Shown here one piece after another: positions 10,712-24,545 of a stretch of DNA of 64,000 bases. A model generated the notes under the pieces. That model was not told the DNA's origin, searched no databases, and saw nothing but the letters and a program-made list of their open reading frames with translations. The stretch spans positions 278,796,045 to 278,860,044 of the forward strand of contig NC_059072.1 of assembly GCF_020497125.1 (NCBI RefSeq), written 5' to 3'. The DNA comes from Mauremys mutica (lineage: Eukaryota > Chordata > Testudines > Geoemydidae). Within the stretch, counting starts at the first letter, position 1. Each line of letters opens with the position of its first letter. The position numbers were made by a program, and so were the translations under genes.

Positions 10712-12239
10712 CCCATTGTCTCCATGTAACTTTACATTTCACATTAAAATTAAAGTACAGTAATATTTTTCTTGCAAATCTAATACACTCCAGGAACATT
10801 ATTCCATTGCCCCCTTTAAATATTACTAATTGGATATTTTCCTAAGTTTACTGAACTCTTATTTCTGATAGCCTGAAAGAGTGAGAAATGTTTGTTAGAC
10901 AAAGTGGATTCACAGCAAGCTAATGCATCACCATTATTTTGTTTTTTTCATATTTTAGAGTAGCTACAAGAAAGCCCCACTCTTCATTAGCAATACATGA
11001 TGAAATAAAGAAAAATCTTGTGTTAGCATTTCAAAATGCATGCACACTTACTTTGGGAAGCAATAGAACTATTAGATATACTTAAATACTCAATATTCCT
11101 TTGAGCAGCACCTATCCATCTGATTTTTAAATTTTAGATGATCATTTTATGTAGGAAAGAAGAGCCTTCTTAAAACTTAGAATCCCCCTTGTGTACTAGG
11201 ATCCTGCCAGGAATCATTATAACCATTTGTTGCACTGTGAAAAATCTAATGCGGATACAGTGGTGAAGATGATCTATTATTTATTGTATAGGTGAGTAAG
11301 TGTTCCAGGTAATAAAGCGTTGAGTGTATGGTGCTTCCATTAACTAAAGCTTAAATCAATCTGAACTTGTTAGCATAATTGCTGAGTCTTCAGGAAGTCA
11401 TCGAAGGTGTATGTGTTGGGGGGCGGGGAATGTTTCTTTCATCTCTGCACAGCTGCTGGTGGGATTTAATAGAGATTCTGGTTGTCTTATTTGTGACAGC
11501 AAAAGCCATGGAAATCCCTTCTGTTCAGTAAAAAGAATGTTAATAGTGTGCCAGCAATTGTGTTCAAAATTCAGTTTCCCATTATAAGCAAAAGAAGATT
11601 CCAGGGATTTTGCACTTGTCACAAAGAAGTACTGCTAAAAAAAGAAATTCAGTGGAAAAGCAAAACTTGCAATTCTGGCTGAAAGCATTTAATACTTAAT
11701 AAAATATTAAGTATAGTATAGACAATCAGGGAGTTTGTAAAATATTTTAATTTAAAAAGACAAAGAGAATATATATTCAAATTTAAAAATAATGCTTCTT
11801 AATATACCACACTTTGATATGCCACGGTAAAGGCATAAGAGTAAATCTCAAATAGAAGAGGGCCTAATGCTAATCCCATTCAAATCCCTGTGCTTTTGCT
11901 ATTGTCTTCATTAGTAATGGATCATGCCCCAAATTTGTTAAAGCATATTCTACAATGGAACATAGTGTTCATGACTCAACAATTCAGCATATTCACCTGG
12001 GAAATTGTGTACCACAAGTCATCAATCACACTAAATCTGTGCTGCTCTCTCATTCTGCCTCATTACTTAAGAAAAATGAGTGAATAAAGCTGACCAGAGG
12101 ACAACAATTCCACTTCACAGCAGCTTTCCAAGTTTTAAAATATATTTTTGTTCTATACTGGAATGAAACAAAAACCTTCAGAACACTTTCACAGATGCAG
12201 AATAGCAATGAAATGTCCAACTTGAGATCAACACCTTGC
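10712..12239. other. No recognisable feature
   Basis: AT-rich sequence with no supported gene or element. Confidence 0.5.
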
Positions 12240-12310
12240 CAGATGCATAGTCTGGTGGTTAAGGCAGAGGCCTGTGAAGTAGGAAACCCAGGGTTAAATA
12301 CCTCCTCTGC
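12240..12310 (+). repeat. tRNA-like repeat core
   Basis: GTCTGGTGGTTAAGGCAGAG, then AACCCAGGGTTAAATACC and CTCTGCCTCATTCAG, follow the layout of the better copies at 19297 and 41905. Box B is degraded. Confidence 0.45.
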
Positions 12311-12839
12311 CTCATTCAGAGCAAAGTTTTTCAACTTTGACAATGGAACATATTTTGATGAAATGTCATTTAATCAAAAAGGTTTTGATCAGCTCAGTGA
12401 CTAACCTCCTCAAAACAGAAGTTGGAAATCTCAGAGGGGAATACTCCTCCTTCAAATTGTCACTTCAAATATCAAGTCAAATCTCATCTTACTTCTTAGC
12501 TCCTAGTTCCAAAGAGATTAAAGCTACAATTCTCTGTCATTGTTGGTTTCTTCCTCATATAGAGCATGACCCATTAAAATCAATGGAAAAACTCGCAATT
12601 ACTTAAAAAGGATTTGAATCAGGCCCACAGCGCCTAAGTTAAAAGAAAATCAGTTGATTTAAATGTCTGTGGCATTGACCTATATGTTAATACAATCAAA
12701 AACACACAATCCCCATATTAAAAACAAAAGAAGCCCCTCAACACACACAGAAGTCCTCACCGAAGCCAACATAAAGACTATTATTCTGACATAGCAGCTA
12801 CCAATGGATCATTGTTAGAGCAGATGGGATGATGACTAT

Positions 12840-13050
12840 TTTGTTTCACAATAACTTCTCAGTTTGTTTTCATTCTCAACTAAACATTTCTGTGAAAACA
12901 GGATTGTGTCAAAATGTACATTTTCAGAGTGTGCGTGTGTGTCCAATCCCATAGTTAGAGCACTGGCTGGAGATCCAGGTTCAAATCTCTGATTTTTCCG
13001 CCTCTCTCATAAAACTTCCCAACAAAATCTTTGTCAAAAACAATATGTCT
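12840..13050 (+). repeat. AT-rich MITE-like repeat enclosing a tRNA-like core
   Basis: The arm-like sequences TTTTCATTCTCAACTAAACA and CCCAACAAAATCTTTGTC flank a core at 12950-13000, CATAGTTAGAGCACTGGCTG followed by CAGGTTCAAATCTC. This is the same arrangement as at 41.77-42.14 kb. Ends are not defined. Confidence 0.4.
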
Positions 13051-15632
13051 CAGTTACGACCAGCTGTACTCATATGCCCACTCTGCTGTGGAGATGCGAG
13101 CTACAAAAAAATATAGTTCAGTCTTCCATTGGCTTTGCAGTGATAGCAGGAGTGAAAAGTAAATTCATATTTTTGCCAAATTAAGAATATATGGCTGAAT
13201 GCACACAGCAATAGATTCTTACCAGCCCATGCAATGGGAAGGGAATTAGAGTCCCCTGCAGAGTCATGACTGCATATCTTCCTTCCTCTTCACATTTGTC
13301 AACAGAACTGGCCAGCCACATGCCTAAAGGGATACAGGAATGTGTGCAAGCCTCCTGCACACTGGATAGTTCCACAGAGAGTGCCTCTGATGTTTTTTCT
13401 TGAAAGGTAAAAATCCACACAAACACCAATGAAGGGCTGTGGTGTGCAAGTCATAATAATTCCCACAGTCATTTTTGCTATTTTTACATAGTCATTTCTC
13501 CCCACAGTAATATTTAAGCATTCCATAAAAACAAATGATATTTAAAATTATATTTTAACTGGGAGTAAAACATAAGCATTCTTGCTCTGATATTAGAAAA
13601 AATAGATATTTTTCTTGCATTTAATTTTGCATTGTAGAGTTACCATTCTTGGCTCTCCATATGTGTATAAATATATATACTGATATATATTATCAGCATT
13701 ATGACACTAAGTACCCTAATAATAATGAAGTATGAGCTTCTACCATTGAAAAACATGGACAGCAATGATTGCACAAGCTCATTTTTTATACAACCACTTA
13801 ACTTTTACTAAAATAAATATTGTAGGGACAGACAAATTGAATAAATATGTTGTGCCATCAAATAGACCAGATATATCCAAATGGTTCACTGATTTAAATA
13901 GAATGTTAATGGGCAACAGCAACATAGCTGATGCAGTGGACAATCCACACTGAAACACAATATTAAGGAGTTAAATATCTGACACGTTTTACCCTTTCAC
14001 AGTACAAAGAGGCTTAGTCCCCACTAAAGAATAACTGCCTTCAGATTTGTTTGTTAAAGCTAGATCTTGCCAAACAAAATCTGTCACCATGGTAAATGTA
14101 AGCATTGTTGCTATGTAACTGAAAAATCAATTCAAGAGATTTAAATCCCTCATTGTTGTTAAAAAATGGTAGCTAGGTTGTGAACCAAATTTCAGCATGA
14201 GGCAATTTAAAATAGTGAGAGGTTAAACTCACTTTTGTCTGAGGTGTCCATATCATGTGAGAAATAAATCTAAGAAATAAAATGTGGTCAGACATCTCTT
14301 AATAAGGCAGATATGCTAACACTAGTAGCAAACTTACCCAACCTCAAACAGAATAATTCTATGTTACCTTCAGAATTCTAACATTTATTTATTCAAATTT
14401 ATTAGCTGTGCTGTGTTCACAAACTCAGGTATAAATAAAATATTAAACAAGGAGCCCAAACAATGCTTATGCCCATAGATCACAAGAAAATGTACGCACG
14501 TCCTATATTTACTCCCAATGAATATTCTCTGTTTTCTCAAACTCATCAATCATCCTCTTCAAAAAAGCCTGCAGCCTATGGATTCTCCCTAAAGTACCTG
14601 GTGTTGGTATTTGATATTCAGAATTTTAAATTGGTCATCCAAATCACCAATGGGTTGGATACATGCATTTCAGGTCAAATAGGTATAATCAGTCAAGTAT
14701 ATGTATTCACCTGAATCATGTTTCCCCTTTTACTGTGGCTCTTGCTACAACACATTGCTATTTCTGTCTTCCTCTAAAGCAGGAACCTCCATCAGGTATT
14801 ACCCTAGCTCTGTACAAATGTCTGTTCTGGACACATTCCTTATTTTCTGCTCTCTCCAACAGCCTTTTCCTAGATTATAAAGATTCAGCTGCTCTGAGAG
14901 TTGTTTTACCAGTGAGCCCAAAGCAATAGTCATTTTTGAAAATACTCTTTTTAAAAAAATTATTATTTATTATTATTTATTAAAAAATTATATTCTGAAA
15001 TGATGATCCAATAGTACCCAGTCAGATTAGTATACCGATGCACAATATAAATATTAAAAGTAAACCATATACCCACACCTTTCTGCTACATCCCCAAAAA
15101 TTTATATTTAGAGTTTATTTGTGCGAATTGGAACCTGTTTCATATGTAAAATGTGAGTTCATATCCACAGTGCACTTGCGTGGTTTTAAAAACCTTATTT
15201 ATTTTACATACAACAATAGTTTAGTTATATATTATAGACTTATAGAAAGAGACCTTCTAAAAACATTAAAATGTATTACTGGCATGCAAAACCTTCAATC
15301 AGAGTGAATAAATGAAGACTCAGCACACCACTTCTGAAAGGTCACCTGTTCTAGAAGCTCCTATCGTGTCATATTTAAAAGAGCTCAGCTCTCAGTGTGC
15401 TGTTTTTTGTTTTGTTTTGTTTTAAATCTGGCCCCAACTGTGGATGCCCGGTTGCATGTTGTAAATACAAATGGAACAGAAAAGATTATCTTGAATATTT
15501 GTTTCTCTCATCCTCTCCTCATTTCCCAGTTAGGAATTAACTCACAGCAGAAATCCAAACCTTTCTTGGAAGCCAGGTCAATGATGAACAATTTGAAGTT
15601 TTCCTACAGTAGCTGTTAAAAAAATAAAACAA

Positions 15633-15683
<51 letters not shown>

Positions 15684-18600
15684 GAAAAAAAACAACAAAA
15701 AAAGAACCTCAAACTGAACTTGGAAGTTCAGTAGTTACAAGTTCAGAGAATGTAAAAGCAGAAGTTAGAGGCTACTCAGACACCTAAGACTGGGGTCGCT
15801 GAGGCTCTGGCACAGCTTTATGACAAACTGCGGCATGTTGGGATTTAGACGTTTGAGCTGAATTTGGAAATGGTTTTTATTACTGATTCTGATAATCTGT
15901 AATTCTCTCTCTTGAGCACACATGCAAATGCATCTTTTGTCATTTAAAATGGTAGATTATTGAGAACATTTTTACTTAGAACGGTACAGCATATTCTTCA
16001 ATCATATACACACCTTTCTTAAATATCGTTGAAGCAGTCAGCTTGTATATGACTACACTTAGAGCAATAAGAGCTTGAGGAAACCCACTTGGGGAGAAAC
16101 ATCTTTAAATGAAAAAGCTCTTTTATCTTGGGAGAACTTGACTAAAATTAAAAGGAAAATCAGTAAAAAAATAAATAAAATAAAATACAATCTCTTAAGG
16201 TCAGCTTGATAGAAACCAGAAGCCTGATGCCAGTGATTATTACTCTGAGGGATGGGATCCTTATAATAAGGAATATCTGGCATGGAATGAACTACCAAGA
16301 GCCAACGTGATTTCAACTTAATCTGTAGTTGAGAATAAACAGACACTCTTGGTAACTATTTCTTAATTCAATCCATAATTATACCCTATTCTAACATATA
16401 CTTAATTGGAAAATTCCACAAAATATATATTTTGTATTCTTTTGTTCAGCATTATGTGGATATCTCTTATAGTGTATCTTTTAGTCAGTAAATTTAAGCC
16501 AGTAATGTCACATGTGTTAATGAAGTCACAATATTCATGTTCTAAGAGTTATTTTCCACTTTCTTTGTAGCTATCCCCCCCCCCGACACACACACATACA
16601 CTAGTCTGACTATCAGAGTCAGAGGCTGTTGAAGGAAACAGTACAATCTGGATTAAATGTCTCCATGTTTACATTTTTAACTACCAGTCAGCATACATTC
16701 TCAGTATTGAGAATTACACATCCATTAATAACACTACTCTCATCTGCCCAGGTAATGTGATATGAATAACTGAGACGTTTCCCACTCCTCCCCCCAAAAT
16801 TCAACCCATGGCCAAATTAAAGCAATCTGGTGCCCTAGCCATACCCCACATGGGCCCTGCCATAGCTGCAATCCTGTCTCGTGGCCCTGCCCCTTCTTGG
16901 GATAGTGGCAGCAAAGGTCACCAGAGTTGCCTGCTAGAAGGCTTGCTACTGTTTCTCATTGGCCAATCCCCCCGCTTCCTAAATCGCTACTCCTCTTCTT
17001 CAGACAGGCTGGGATCTGTCACAGGGAAGGGAGGATGCAGTTCCCACCCACCAAAGCAGTAGGGGTGTGTGGGCAGGGGAGCAACTCCCACTTACAAAGC
17101 TCCCTAAAAATTCTGGGGGTGGCTTAACCTCCTTTCTGTGCAATCCTTTTTGTTTGTACAAAGAAATGGCAGAAGAGTGAATGCTCGGAGATACTTCCTT
17201 CTAGATAGGTTCACGGACAGGACACATCAACCATATTATACTACCCAAACTTTGATTAAAATGCACTAAGTAGCAAGGAAATTCTTTGGTATGGTCAATG
17301 TAAAAACATTTAATGTATCATCAGTTTCAACATTCCAGGTCAAACCTGTGCAGCCACCATTTATTCATCTGGGTCAATTTTTGCCTTGTCTATTTGAATC
17401 TAAGTACCAGTCTTTTATTATTATTAATTTATGCATTTTTTGTTTGACTATTTGAAGAGGCTGTAGAAGAACCCCAGAGAAGTTCTTTGAAAAAATTCAC
17501 CATATATGAACTCATACAAAAGCTAAGATCATAACAAAAGCTCTGCTATGAATGGTACCTGGCAGAGCCAAACATACATTATATTTAAAGTCCTATGTGA
17601 AATCTCCTATAGAAGTTAAGAAAGTTGTATTTTTTATGAGTATTTTAGAAGCCAACTATGGAATTTAATAGACAATTATCTGCCTACTGTATAATTCTAT
17701 AGGATCGTTTGTTCTTTCTCTATTTATATAACAGAATATACCTTGGTAAGGCTCAAGAATGATTGCTGGATTTCCTTCCCCCACCTCATTTCAGCTTTGT
17801 TATGAAGGGACATTATATTGTTTTCATTTTGTCGTCTTGGATTTTTTAATGGATATAGCTATATAATTTCATTTATTTCTCTAAAAGAGCTCGGAGGCCT
17901 TTGAGAATTGGGCTCTATGGATTCATTTAAAAATCTGCATCAGTTTGTGGAACATCTGTTGTCTGTCATTTGAACTAGCTTTAATTACTGACAGCTTGGT
18001 AGCACTAAGTTTTGCTGTTCATGTTGTGTCTAAGAGGAGACTAAATATAAAGTAAGACTGTAGCATTTTACTAAAAAGCATGTAGGATTTATTCAGGAAT
18101 ATGGATCCAGGTCAACTGTCTATAGAGAAGGAAAAGTAATATGGATTTGAGGGACGGGACAATATATTTTTTTCTCTTGGATTTCCTTTAATGTTATCTT
18201 TAGATCATAGGATAATTATATCACAAGCTAATTGAAACAGACCAATTAATTGTACCAATTGTTATGTATATGAGACTATAGCCTTTTCCTGACAAATTTG
18301 CTTTGATGAGGCAAAGGAAGTACTTGACATTTTGCCACTGAAAGTTAATTGCTCTCCAGCTCCAATTAAAATGACACATAATTTGAAGTGAATTGCTTAA
18401 TGTGTTGTTCTGGAGGAGAAAAAAAAGGAGATACACGACCTAAGGTGCCCAGGCTTTAGGAGCAGAATGTTTTGGCCCAATCAAATTTGTAATAAGACTA
18501 GAAAGCCCTTGAATATTAGAGATTACTTGTTACACAGGTGAAGTTCTTAATTTCTGATTAGATTACAGTTGTCTCAGTTCACCAAGTACCCTCACGTTTT

Positions 18601-18900
18601 AACTGTAATCAGCTATGGAGGAAGTTTCCCATGCCTTCCCTTCTAGTGGGACCCAAAGACAGCAGGAGGCAAGACTCAACAGAATAGCAAGGGAACATAG
18701 AGCTTTCAGAAGAAAACCCATTATTTCTTCATCTGAATTGGGTCATTTAACCAAAGTATTCTATCCTCCTCATATATGCACTCTCGATTTGCCCTGTTAA
18801 CTGCATTACTCACCACCCACTTCATAGCTTCTCATTTCTGGCTTTTGTTCCAGATATCCATGTAACTGAGTAGCCAATTAAGCATTAAAGTCACTAGAGG
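13051..18900. other. Long AT-rich stretch, essentially featureless
   Basis: I find no supported gene. It contains an (AAT)n microsatellite at 15633-15682 and a short GTTTT run near 15405. A moderately GC-richer patch lies at 16800-17110 with no identifiable element. The segment around 18200-18440 has several TAATTG/CAATTA motifs. Confidence 0.5.
15633..15682 (+). repeat. (AAT)n microsatellite
   Basis: About 16 uninterrupted AAT units. Confidence 0.98.
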
Positions 18901-19913
18901 CCAGATTTTTAAAGGCATTTAGATGCCTAAAGATGCAGATAAGCACCTAGTGGGATTTATAAAAGTGCCCGAGGCTTGATTCACAAGGGGCACTTAGGCG
19001 TTGCAATGCTCAGCATTTAGGCTTTTAACTCCTAGGCATCCTGCTGCGTAGTGAAATTCACAAACTTGAGTTTGGCACACGGCTTCCCATACATGCACAC
19101 GGAGACTCAAGTGCCTAAAAAATGGGATTCATCTAAGCCAGACAGTAGAAAATTCTGAGAAGCCCCATCCATCCATGCTGCCAGGAGGCACATTTCTCCA
19201 CTTAGGATTCACAGCTGTGACCCCTCTCCTGGTGTTAGGCATCTATGCCAGGTCAGCCCTTTCTCAAGAAAAGGTTACCACCCTTATACCCTACCCCAGC
19301 AGTTAGTGCACTCACCCATAATGTGGAAGACCTACGTTCAAATCCCTCCTCTGCCTCTTGTGGAGCAGAGACTTGAACCCATGTCTTCCCTCTCTCCCCT
19401 TCATTGGGCAAAATAGAGAGAAATATTGTTGTTGCCCACTAAAAAGGACACTCACCTGGGCGGGGGAAGACAAGGTCCCCAGGCAAAGGAAGGGATTTGA
19501 ACGTGGGTCTCCTACATCCTGGGTGAGTGCTCTAACCACTGGCTTGTTGGATAAAAAAGAAGGACACCCACCAACCCATCTTTTGTGGGAGTTTAGGCAT
19601 GCCCTAAGCACATGGAGTGGACTGGGTACTGCAGGTGACATCAGTGTGACAACACCCATTTTGTGAATCCAGCCAAGGCTTAGGTTTGGGTTAGGTGCCA
19701 AGCAGCTCGGTGCTATCAGGACTTAGTAGGCTGTATACATACCCAAGGGCAGATAAGTAGGTGCTTAGGGGACTTTAGGTGCCTTCAACGTTATGCAGCA
19801 GCTGAGCAGGGATTTAGTGAATACCATGGCACCTAAGCATTGGATTTAGGCCATTAGGTGCCTAAACCCCCTTCAATCTAGTCATAGGTGCCTAAATGAC
19901 TTTAGAAATCTGG
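18901..19913. mobile_element. TIR element with GGTGCCTAA-type motifs, about 1 kb
   Basis: The left end CCAGATTTTTAAAGGCATTT and the right end, read in reverse (CCAGATTTCTAAAGTCATTT), form imperfect inverted repeats about 30 bp long. The arms contain many scattered copies of TAGGTGCCTAA and its inverse. The centre holds an inverted pair of tRNA-like cores. There is no coding capacity and no obvious TSD. This is a non-autonomous DNA transposon-like unit of unassigned family. Confidence 0.6.
19297..19549. repeat. Inverted pair of tRNA-like cores
   Basis: CAGTTAGTGCACTCACCC...ACGTTCAAATCCC at 19300-19345 is mirrored on the other strand at 19490-19549, where the reverse strand reads CAGTGGTTAGAGCACTCACC and ACCCACGTTCAAATCCC. 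The stem is about 55 bp with few mismatches. Each arm carries an A-box and B-box-like pair. A smaller palindrome (CTCTGCC...GGAGCAGAG) lies inside. Confidence 0.6.
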
Positions 19914-22029
19914 TACTGTGTGCAGCTTTAAAAGGGCCTAATTAAGATGGACAAAAACCTGAGCTAAATTCACCTGTGCACTATTTTGGCTCTGATTATA
20001 ATTATAAAAACCTTCCTTCAGGAGCTCAGAGACAGACAATGGTTGTAGGGGAGTCACCTAAAGAGGCATTACCCAGAGACCTTTTCTAGTAGAGGGATTC
20101 ATTCAGACAATATTATTTTTAAATAATTTTTTAAAGTATTTTCTATTTTTATATTATTAGTGGATCTTTTAAGTGTGCACTAAAACACTGGCACAGAATG
20201 TTTATTGCCTTGGGATTGCACGTCCCAACCCTGATCTGGTCTACTACCGTTTCTATCCTATCTTCTTCCTAAAAAGCACACTTCTTCCAGTAGGACAATA
20301 AATCCTATTCTTCTCTTCAAAGTTCTGTTTGCTAAGCAATGATACAGAAGAAGGTACTATGCAGGCAGCAGACACTTGTGGAGATCCTCATTGATTTAAA
20401 GTCAGTGTGGCTCTGTGCAGGTGAATGAAGCAAAATAAATTCTCCCTTCCCACAAAATAAAATGTTAGTGACAGTAAACAAAACAAGTACTAAATGTCAC
20501 TGTTAAAACATCTGCTTTTCACTGAATCCCATTGGTTATTATTATTATTTTTATTTTTAATGCACAGGCTATTTATACTGAAAGCCACCCAAAACAGGAA
20601 CCTTCATATGGTGAAATCTTGGCTCCACTGACGTCAATGGCAAACACCCCTTGTCTTTACTTTTTTGAAAAGCATCTTAAACGCTATTGGAACAATAGAC
20701 ATATATTTATTTCCAATAACATGTATTATAATAATTTAAAAATATACCAACATATTAAAACTATATTTAATTTTATGCAGAACTTGAACCTACACCAATT
20801 ATTTTTGGTAATTTTCAACATATTTTTATAACTACCAAGTTACAACTATTATTACAATATAAGTAGAGCAATAATATAGAATGAATAAATTAGGAGTGTG
20901 ATTTTAAATTTAATGTTTCTATATTTCACATGTTCTGGTTTTCCCTAGAGCTGAACCATTAAAAAAAGCAGACTTAATATTGATTTTAAACTCATGTTAA
21001 ATCACTTTGCCATATTTTTCTTCACTGTTGCATTAACAAAGCCAAAGCATGTACTACAATTCTTTTGAAGAGTTAGTGCTTAGTTAAATAACCAAACTTG
21101 TGCTAAGTCAGCAAAGAAAATTATTTTATTAAGGCTTAAAGACCTGCCACATATTAAATCTCTATAGATTACAAACAAATGATAAAGAAATGTTCCTAAC
21201 AGGGAGAGATGTTAAATTGTCTTTGCTCTAATTGTGGAAGTCAGCTCATCCCATTACTATTGGAAAACGTATTGGGGGTGAAATCTCAAAGTGACTAAAT
21301 AAGATTTAGTTTAACAAGGGTTAGTAAAAATAATCTAGGAACAGGTGCAGAAACTTCAGAGGTTTAACCCAAAGCGTTCCAGGACAGAAGAGATCCAGAA
21401 AAAGCTTTTGAAAGATACCATTATTAACTGAGACTAAAGCAACCTGCAGACAGTCCTGTTCATTTTACACCCACTAAGTGGTATGGCAGATAGGAAAGAG
21501 GGGTACAAGAAGCAACTAGACCTGTTGAAGGAAGAACTTTGCCTTGCTGTAAAATCCACTGATTTGGGCTCCGAGAATCTGGATGGGACATTTCAGTGTA
21601 GCTTGAGGGAGAGGCTGGGCAAGAGGTGCTGCTGTAGAATCCATTAACAACTCCATTATGCACATCCATTCCTTATTAGTGAAGTGGTTACGATGCAAGC
21701 TCAGAGAAGAGACCTAACAGCAGCAGCATAGCTCCAAGGTGAGTCTTTAGGACTGAACAAAAAGAAAAGATAATCACTCTTACTCCTCTGTGCTACTTTA
21801 TTATGTTGTGATTTATGGAGTTTGGAACATGTTTCATGCTCTGTGGATAAAACATATTCCCTTATTCAGAGAATGGATTCCCCAGTGGAAGTCTGTGCGA
21901 TAGCTTTATCCATTTTCATTTCAAGCTCTGTGGTATAGTGACCTTATCTTTATAACTGTCAGTAAAGCCAATTTGGTCAATGAACTGATCTAGTACTGAA
22001 CATATTGAGCAATATGCAGTGAAAGCCAT
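19914..22029. other. No recognisable feature
   Basis: AT-rich sequence. I see no gene, terminal repeats or RNA gene. Confidence 0.5.
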
Positions 22030-22600
22030 CAGATTACCCTTTCTGACCTAGACTGTTCAAATTTTCTGTCAAAACAGTTTCAATGGAAAATTGGATTTTT
22101 GACTAAATTTCTCATAAAAATTGTCCACTATACATCACATTTTTCAAGTTTGTCAAGAACCTGAATACCCAAACCCCCCCAAAGTATTTGCTTTTGGCTA
22201 AAATATAATGTTTTAATCCAAGTAAAAAACCTGATTTGCAAATGCCATTGATGTGCATCATAGGAAGTTGTAATTCTAGAACCTTAGGCCCCCATTTTAA
22301 TCTGTGAGCTAGGCTCCCCACCCAGACTACACCTTTTAGGATGCTCTGCACCCAGGGACTCCCCATAGTGTACATGGTGGCTTAGCAAGAAAAGAAATAG
22401 TGGTGCATCTGAGAGATGTAGTCCTGCTGGGAAGCTCAGCCAATAGAAGAGAATGGGGCATGAGGCATTGGAATTATGACTCTTCATAAAGCACTGTAGT
22501 GGCATCGAGTTTTAGGTTTTAAAATGAAAGGGGTTTTTTAGTTGACATTTTTTCTGAAGGTTGTTTTTTGGGGTTTTTTTTTGGCTGACTAATTTACATG
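22030..22600. repeat. Possible old MITE
   Basis: The left arm has TTTTCTGTCAAAACAGTTTC and CAATGGAAAATTGG. The centre has TGTGCATCATAGGAAGTTGT and GTGGTGCATCTGAGAGATGT, inversely related. The right arm has AGTTGACATTTTTTCTGAAG. The architecture suggests a worn inverted-repeat element; termini are not defined. Confidence 0.35.
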
Positions 22601-23731
22601 TTTTGCACCCCACAGATTTTTCACTGCTATTTTAACTCTAGATAGTTAAAATTGTCATCTAGAGCACTGCTTACCAAGCCCCACGTTGGAAGACAAAAAC
22701 TGAATCTGAATTCCATTCAGGATGGGTCATGCTCTGCCCCCACTCCATTTAATATGTATGTACTAAGCAAGGTAGATCAATTCTTTACTTGTATTTATAA
22801 CACTGTGATCAGGTGGTATGAACTAAATGTTATGGTTTATTTATACCGTGGTGGTTATTTGCACCAGTTTGAATCTGGGGTGTGTCATTTTGTAGCATAC
22901 CTACTCAAGAGTTTTCTAGAGTGCAGCTACATTGCTGTAGCTAGCCCACTATAAAAACAAGCACAAACAAACCTTTGACCTTCTCTCCCAGCCACTAGAG
23001 ATCAGGAGAAAATAACCTCATTCCACAGAGCCATTTAAGAAGGCATAGAGATGACATAGCCCATTAGCCAGTATGGGGTGGGAGGGTAGGAGCGTGGCAA
23101 GGGAGTGAAAGCTTCCTCTCCTTTAAGAAGCAAGGAGATAAGAAAGAAGGATGAATAGAGTTCCCTGCTTCATCCTAGGAGCCAGGAGATGAGTGTGAAA
23201 TAGTGGAGTTCTCCTACAGACTAACTAGTAGTTGTGGGAAGGGACATTAAGAAGAAAAATTGCATCCATGTCTGGAATCCATTGAAGAGCCAAAGTTATC
23301 AGTGTCTCTTCTGGAAATATCTATGGAAAAATGAAGAGGTTTCTGGGCTCTGTCAAGAGCTGCATAGTTTTTGTTTGTTTGTTTGTTTGTTTTAATTTCA
23401 AATGCTAGGTGAAGCAATGTCTTTGTTTCTACAGATTCTTCTTCTCGAACAAGAGGAAGAGGCTTGATTCATTTTGACACCACTGTGACTATCAACTGTT
23501 CATCAGACTAAACAATACTGTATTATGAGACTAAAAGTAAACCAGTTTGTTAAAAGAAATATATAAGACTCCACCTGCCATCTTAAGGCAGCAACATCCA
23601 TTATAGAGACGCAGACAGACACTGATATGTGATGCTGCAAGAAGGGAAGTGAGAGCTGCAATTCATTGTCAAAGAATCAGGTCATGCTGTAGGTTTGTGG
23701 GTCTTGGGTAGTTGTGACAGAGAGGTTAAGG
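22601..23731. other. No gene; (GTTT)n run at 23367-23393
   Basis: The only clear feature is a short GTTT microsatellite. Confidence 0.5.
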
Positions 23732-23900
23732 CAAGGATTGGCAACCTTTGGCACGCGACCAGTCAGGGAAATCCACTGGCGGACCAGGACGGTTTGTTTA
23801 CCTGCAGTGTCCGCAGGTTCAGCCTATCGCAGCTCCCACTGGACGGGGTTAACTGTTCCAGCCCAACGAGGGCTGCGGGAAGTGGCGTGGGCCGAGGGAT
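23732..23900. mobile_element. hAT-type element, left half only
   Basis: CAAGGATTGGCAACCTTTGG, GGTTTGTTTACCTGC, CCGCAGGTTCAGCC and GGGCTGCGGGAAGTGGCGTG follow the order seen in the other copies of this family. It ends at the centre of the usual palindrome (GAGGGAT). The right half and TSD are absent. Confidence 0.75.
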
Positions 23901-24413
23901 ATTAAGGGTTAAGGGAATGGAGTAGAAATCCACTGGGCAATGCCCTTGCAGATTTCAATCCTGGCAACTATGGGCCCTACCTTCTGCATGCTTTCCTTTT
24001 GTCGACCTTGAGCTTCCCAATAGTAGCAGATGGGTCTCCAGATGTCAGAGGACTTTGCCGGGCCCTTTGCTGCTCCTGCGATGCTTACCAGGGTTGCCTG
24101 CTTCCTCATTTGGCACTTGCCAGGCAAGACTTCCTGATATAGAAGAGGGTGGTGGTAGCTCTTTTGTTTTCCCCTGAGTCCTCCCTTCCTTGGGGCTGTC
24201 TTCAACTGCCAACTCAAGAAAGCCAAACAGCCCTGCTTGTCTGCAGCCTGTGGAGGTGGGAGAGCAAGAAAAGACGCAAACCTGACAATAGAGACCCTTA
24301 TCACCTTTGAGAGCAAGAGGATGTCAGACATCTGCTAGCAACAGGGAGTTACTAATTGCCTTGACATGCCCAGGGGAGACCATGAAACATAAGGGAGAGT
24401 GCCAGAGAAGAGC

Positions 24414-24485
24414 ACCCTAGATAGGACTTACACTCACAACTCCTAGCTTAGAAGGCTAATGCTTTATCCATTAGGCCACTGCGGC
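24414..24485 (-). tRNA. tRNA-Arg-like sequence (anticodon TCT), probably a pseudogene
   Basis: The minus strand reads GCCGCAGTGGCCTAATGGAT, then AAAGCATTAGCC, then an anticodon arm with CTTCTAA (anticodon TCT), then TAGGAGTTGTGAGTGTAAG. D-loop and A-box (TGGCCTAATGG) agree well with tRNA-Arg. The T loop reads GTGTAAGT where GGTTCGAGT is expected, and the acceptor stem has at least two mismatches. It is therefore likely a tRNA pseudogene or the head of a tRNA-derived SINE rather than a working gene. No 3' CCA or clear pol III terminator is seen. Confidence 0.55.
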
Positions 24486-24545
24486 TGAGCCCATGCTAGT
24501 TGGATGATTGGTGGGATACCTAAGAGGGAAGGCATGATTACATAT

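Noticed and set aside
19312..19701. 129-codon minus frame and 102-codon plus frame
   Set aside because: Both overlap the inverted tRNA-like pair inside a TIR element, and neither has a recognisable domain.
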